NCBI GenBank assembly: GCA_030430725.1
Contig: JAUIKP010000240.1
Coordinates: 1 to 5,744 of the forward strand
Length of the DNA: 5,744 nucleotides
Origin: Nitrospiria bacterium
GTDB taxonomy: Bacteria > Nitrospirota > Nitrospiria > Nitrospirales > UBA8639
Reading direction: 5' to 3'
Part shown: one piece after another, positions 5,350 to 5,744 of the stretch
Numbering within the stretch: position 1 is the first letter of the stretch
Layout of the letters: every line of letters begins with the position of its first letter
The notes under the pieces: generated by a model
Told to the model about the DNA's origin: nothing
The model's database searches: none
Seen by the model: only the letters and a program-made list of their open reading frames with translations
Program-made: the position numbers and the translations under genes

Positions 5350-5744
5350 TCATGGCGATGTTTTCAGCTCCTCGATCAAGTTGTGCGCTTCCCGGAGATC
5401 CCCCGTGTCAAATCCCTCGGTGAATGAATCGTAGAGCTTCTCAAGGATTTGGAGGGCCTCCTGCCGTTTCCCCTGCCGTTGCCATAGCCGGCCTAAACCC
5501 ACTGCCGCACGAATCTCCAGCATGCGAGCTTTCTGTTTGCGTGCGAGATCCAAGGCATCTTGGAATGAGTCTTCGGCATCTTGAAACAATTTAGCTGCGT
5601 TCTCTGTTCGATTCTCTCGATCCTCCGCTTCAGCGCATTGTTTGAAAATCTCTGCCTTGAGGCGATAGAGCTCAGGTTCCATGAAATGCTCGTTTCGGTC
5701 AGGGTGGATGGCCTCGCGGATTCCTTCGTCCAGCGTCGCGAGCG
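5350..5744 (-). CDS. TPR-containing C-terminus of a large ATPase/cyclase-type regulatory protein (5' part outside window)
   Basis: The frame is open to the right edge, so the ATG at 5682 is internal and the gene starts outside the window. About 130 residues are visible. They are helical TPR-like repeats: EHFMEPELYRLKAEIFKQ, then AEDSFQDALDLARKQKARMLEIRAAVGLGRLWQRQGKRQEALQIL, and ending YDSFTEGFDTGDLREAHNLIEEL. This ending is characteristic of the TPR tails of very large proteins that combine a class III adenylate/guanylate cyclase or a winged-helix DNA-binding domain with an AAA-type ATPase. Which N-terminal domain is present cannot be seen. The stop TGA at 5352-5350 is 90 bases before the DUF3237 start. 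It probably belongs to a separate, signalling-related gene, and a link to the shell locus is not shown. Confidence 0.85.
   Translation of the reverse strand, partial: LATLDEGIREAIHPDRNEHFMEPELYRLKAEIFKQCAEAEDRENRTENAAKLFQDAEDSFQDALDLARKQKARMLEIRAAVGLGRLWQRQGKRQEALQILEKLYDSFTEGFDTGDLREAHNLIEELKTSP

Overview
All genes that can be supported lie on the minus strand, so they read from the right end of the window to the left. In transcription order they are: the 3' end of a large TPR-containing regulatory ATPase/cyclase-type protein (5744-5350); a two-domain protein with an Ig-like N-terminus and a DUF3237 C-terminus (5259-4384); a divergent encapsulin-like, HK97-fold shell protein (4247-3318); a small protein with a Lys/Pro-rich tail followed by a CARDB-like beta domain (3282-2845); a 689-residue FAD-dependent amine oxidase/carotenoid-desaturase-type oxidoreductase with a long extra C-terminus (2582-513); and the N-terminal half of a trans-polyprenyl diphosphate synthase (489-1, cut by the window edge).

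The organism is a bacterium. Base composition looks intermediate (about half G+C by eye) and Shine-Dalgarno sites are purine-rich. The TPR tail type and the FAD enzyme type are widespread in Nitrospirota, Myxococcota-like and other environmental Gram-negative lineages, but the window does not allow a confident taxonomic call. No rRNA, tRNA, CRISPR, transposase, integrase or phage packaging gene is visible.

The main point of interest is the combination. The 309-residue protein can be lined up by eye with family 1 encapsulins (the Linocin_M18 type, as in Thermotoga maritima) at its N-terminal helix, its central helix and its whole C-terminal A-domain. It carries two insertions and lacks the usual conserved wording of the 'GQDLSIGY' segment. 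None of the classical family 1 cargo types (DyP peroxidase, ferritin-like protein, hemerythrin) is in the window. Its neighbours downstream are a prenyl-chain synthase and a desaturase-like FAD enzyme. The FAD enzyme ends in a Pro/Gly/Arg-rich linker and a short hydrophobic peptide, which is the layout expected of an encapsulin cargo-loading tail. The working hypothesis is an encapsulated isoprenoid/lipid oxidation system. The two small beta-rich proteins (CARDB-like and DUF3237) would be accessory, possibly scaffold, decoration or ligand-binding components. This is inference from gene order and motif reading; no search or structure prediction was run.

The main non-coding stretches are 2583-2844 (262 bases, upstream of the FAD enzyme) and 4248-4383 (136 bases, upstream of the shell gene). 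The first holds a strong Shine-Dalgarno site in front of a 12-codon reading frame that ends at an A AAA AAG run and a short hairpin, plus an 11-base palindrome. The second holds an in-frame 31-codon continuation of the DUF3237 gene beyond its TAG stop, and the strong ribosome binding site of the shell gene. The gap 5260-5349 shows no clear promoter or terminator.
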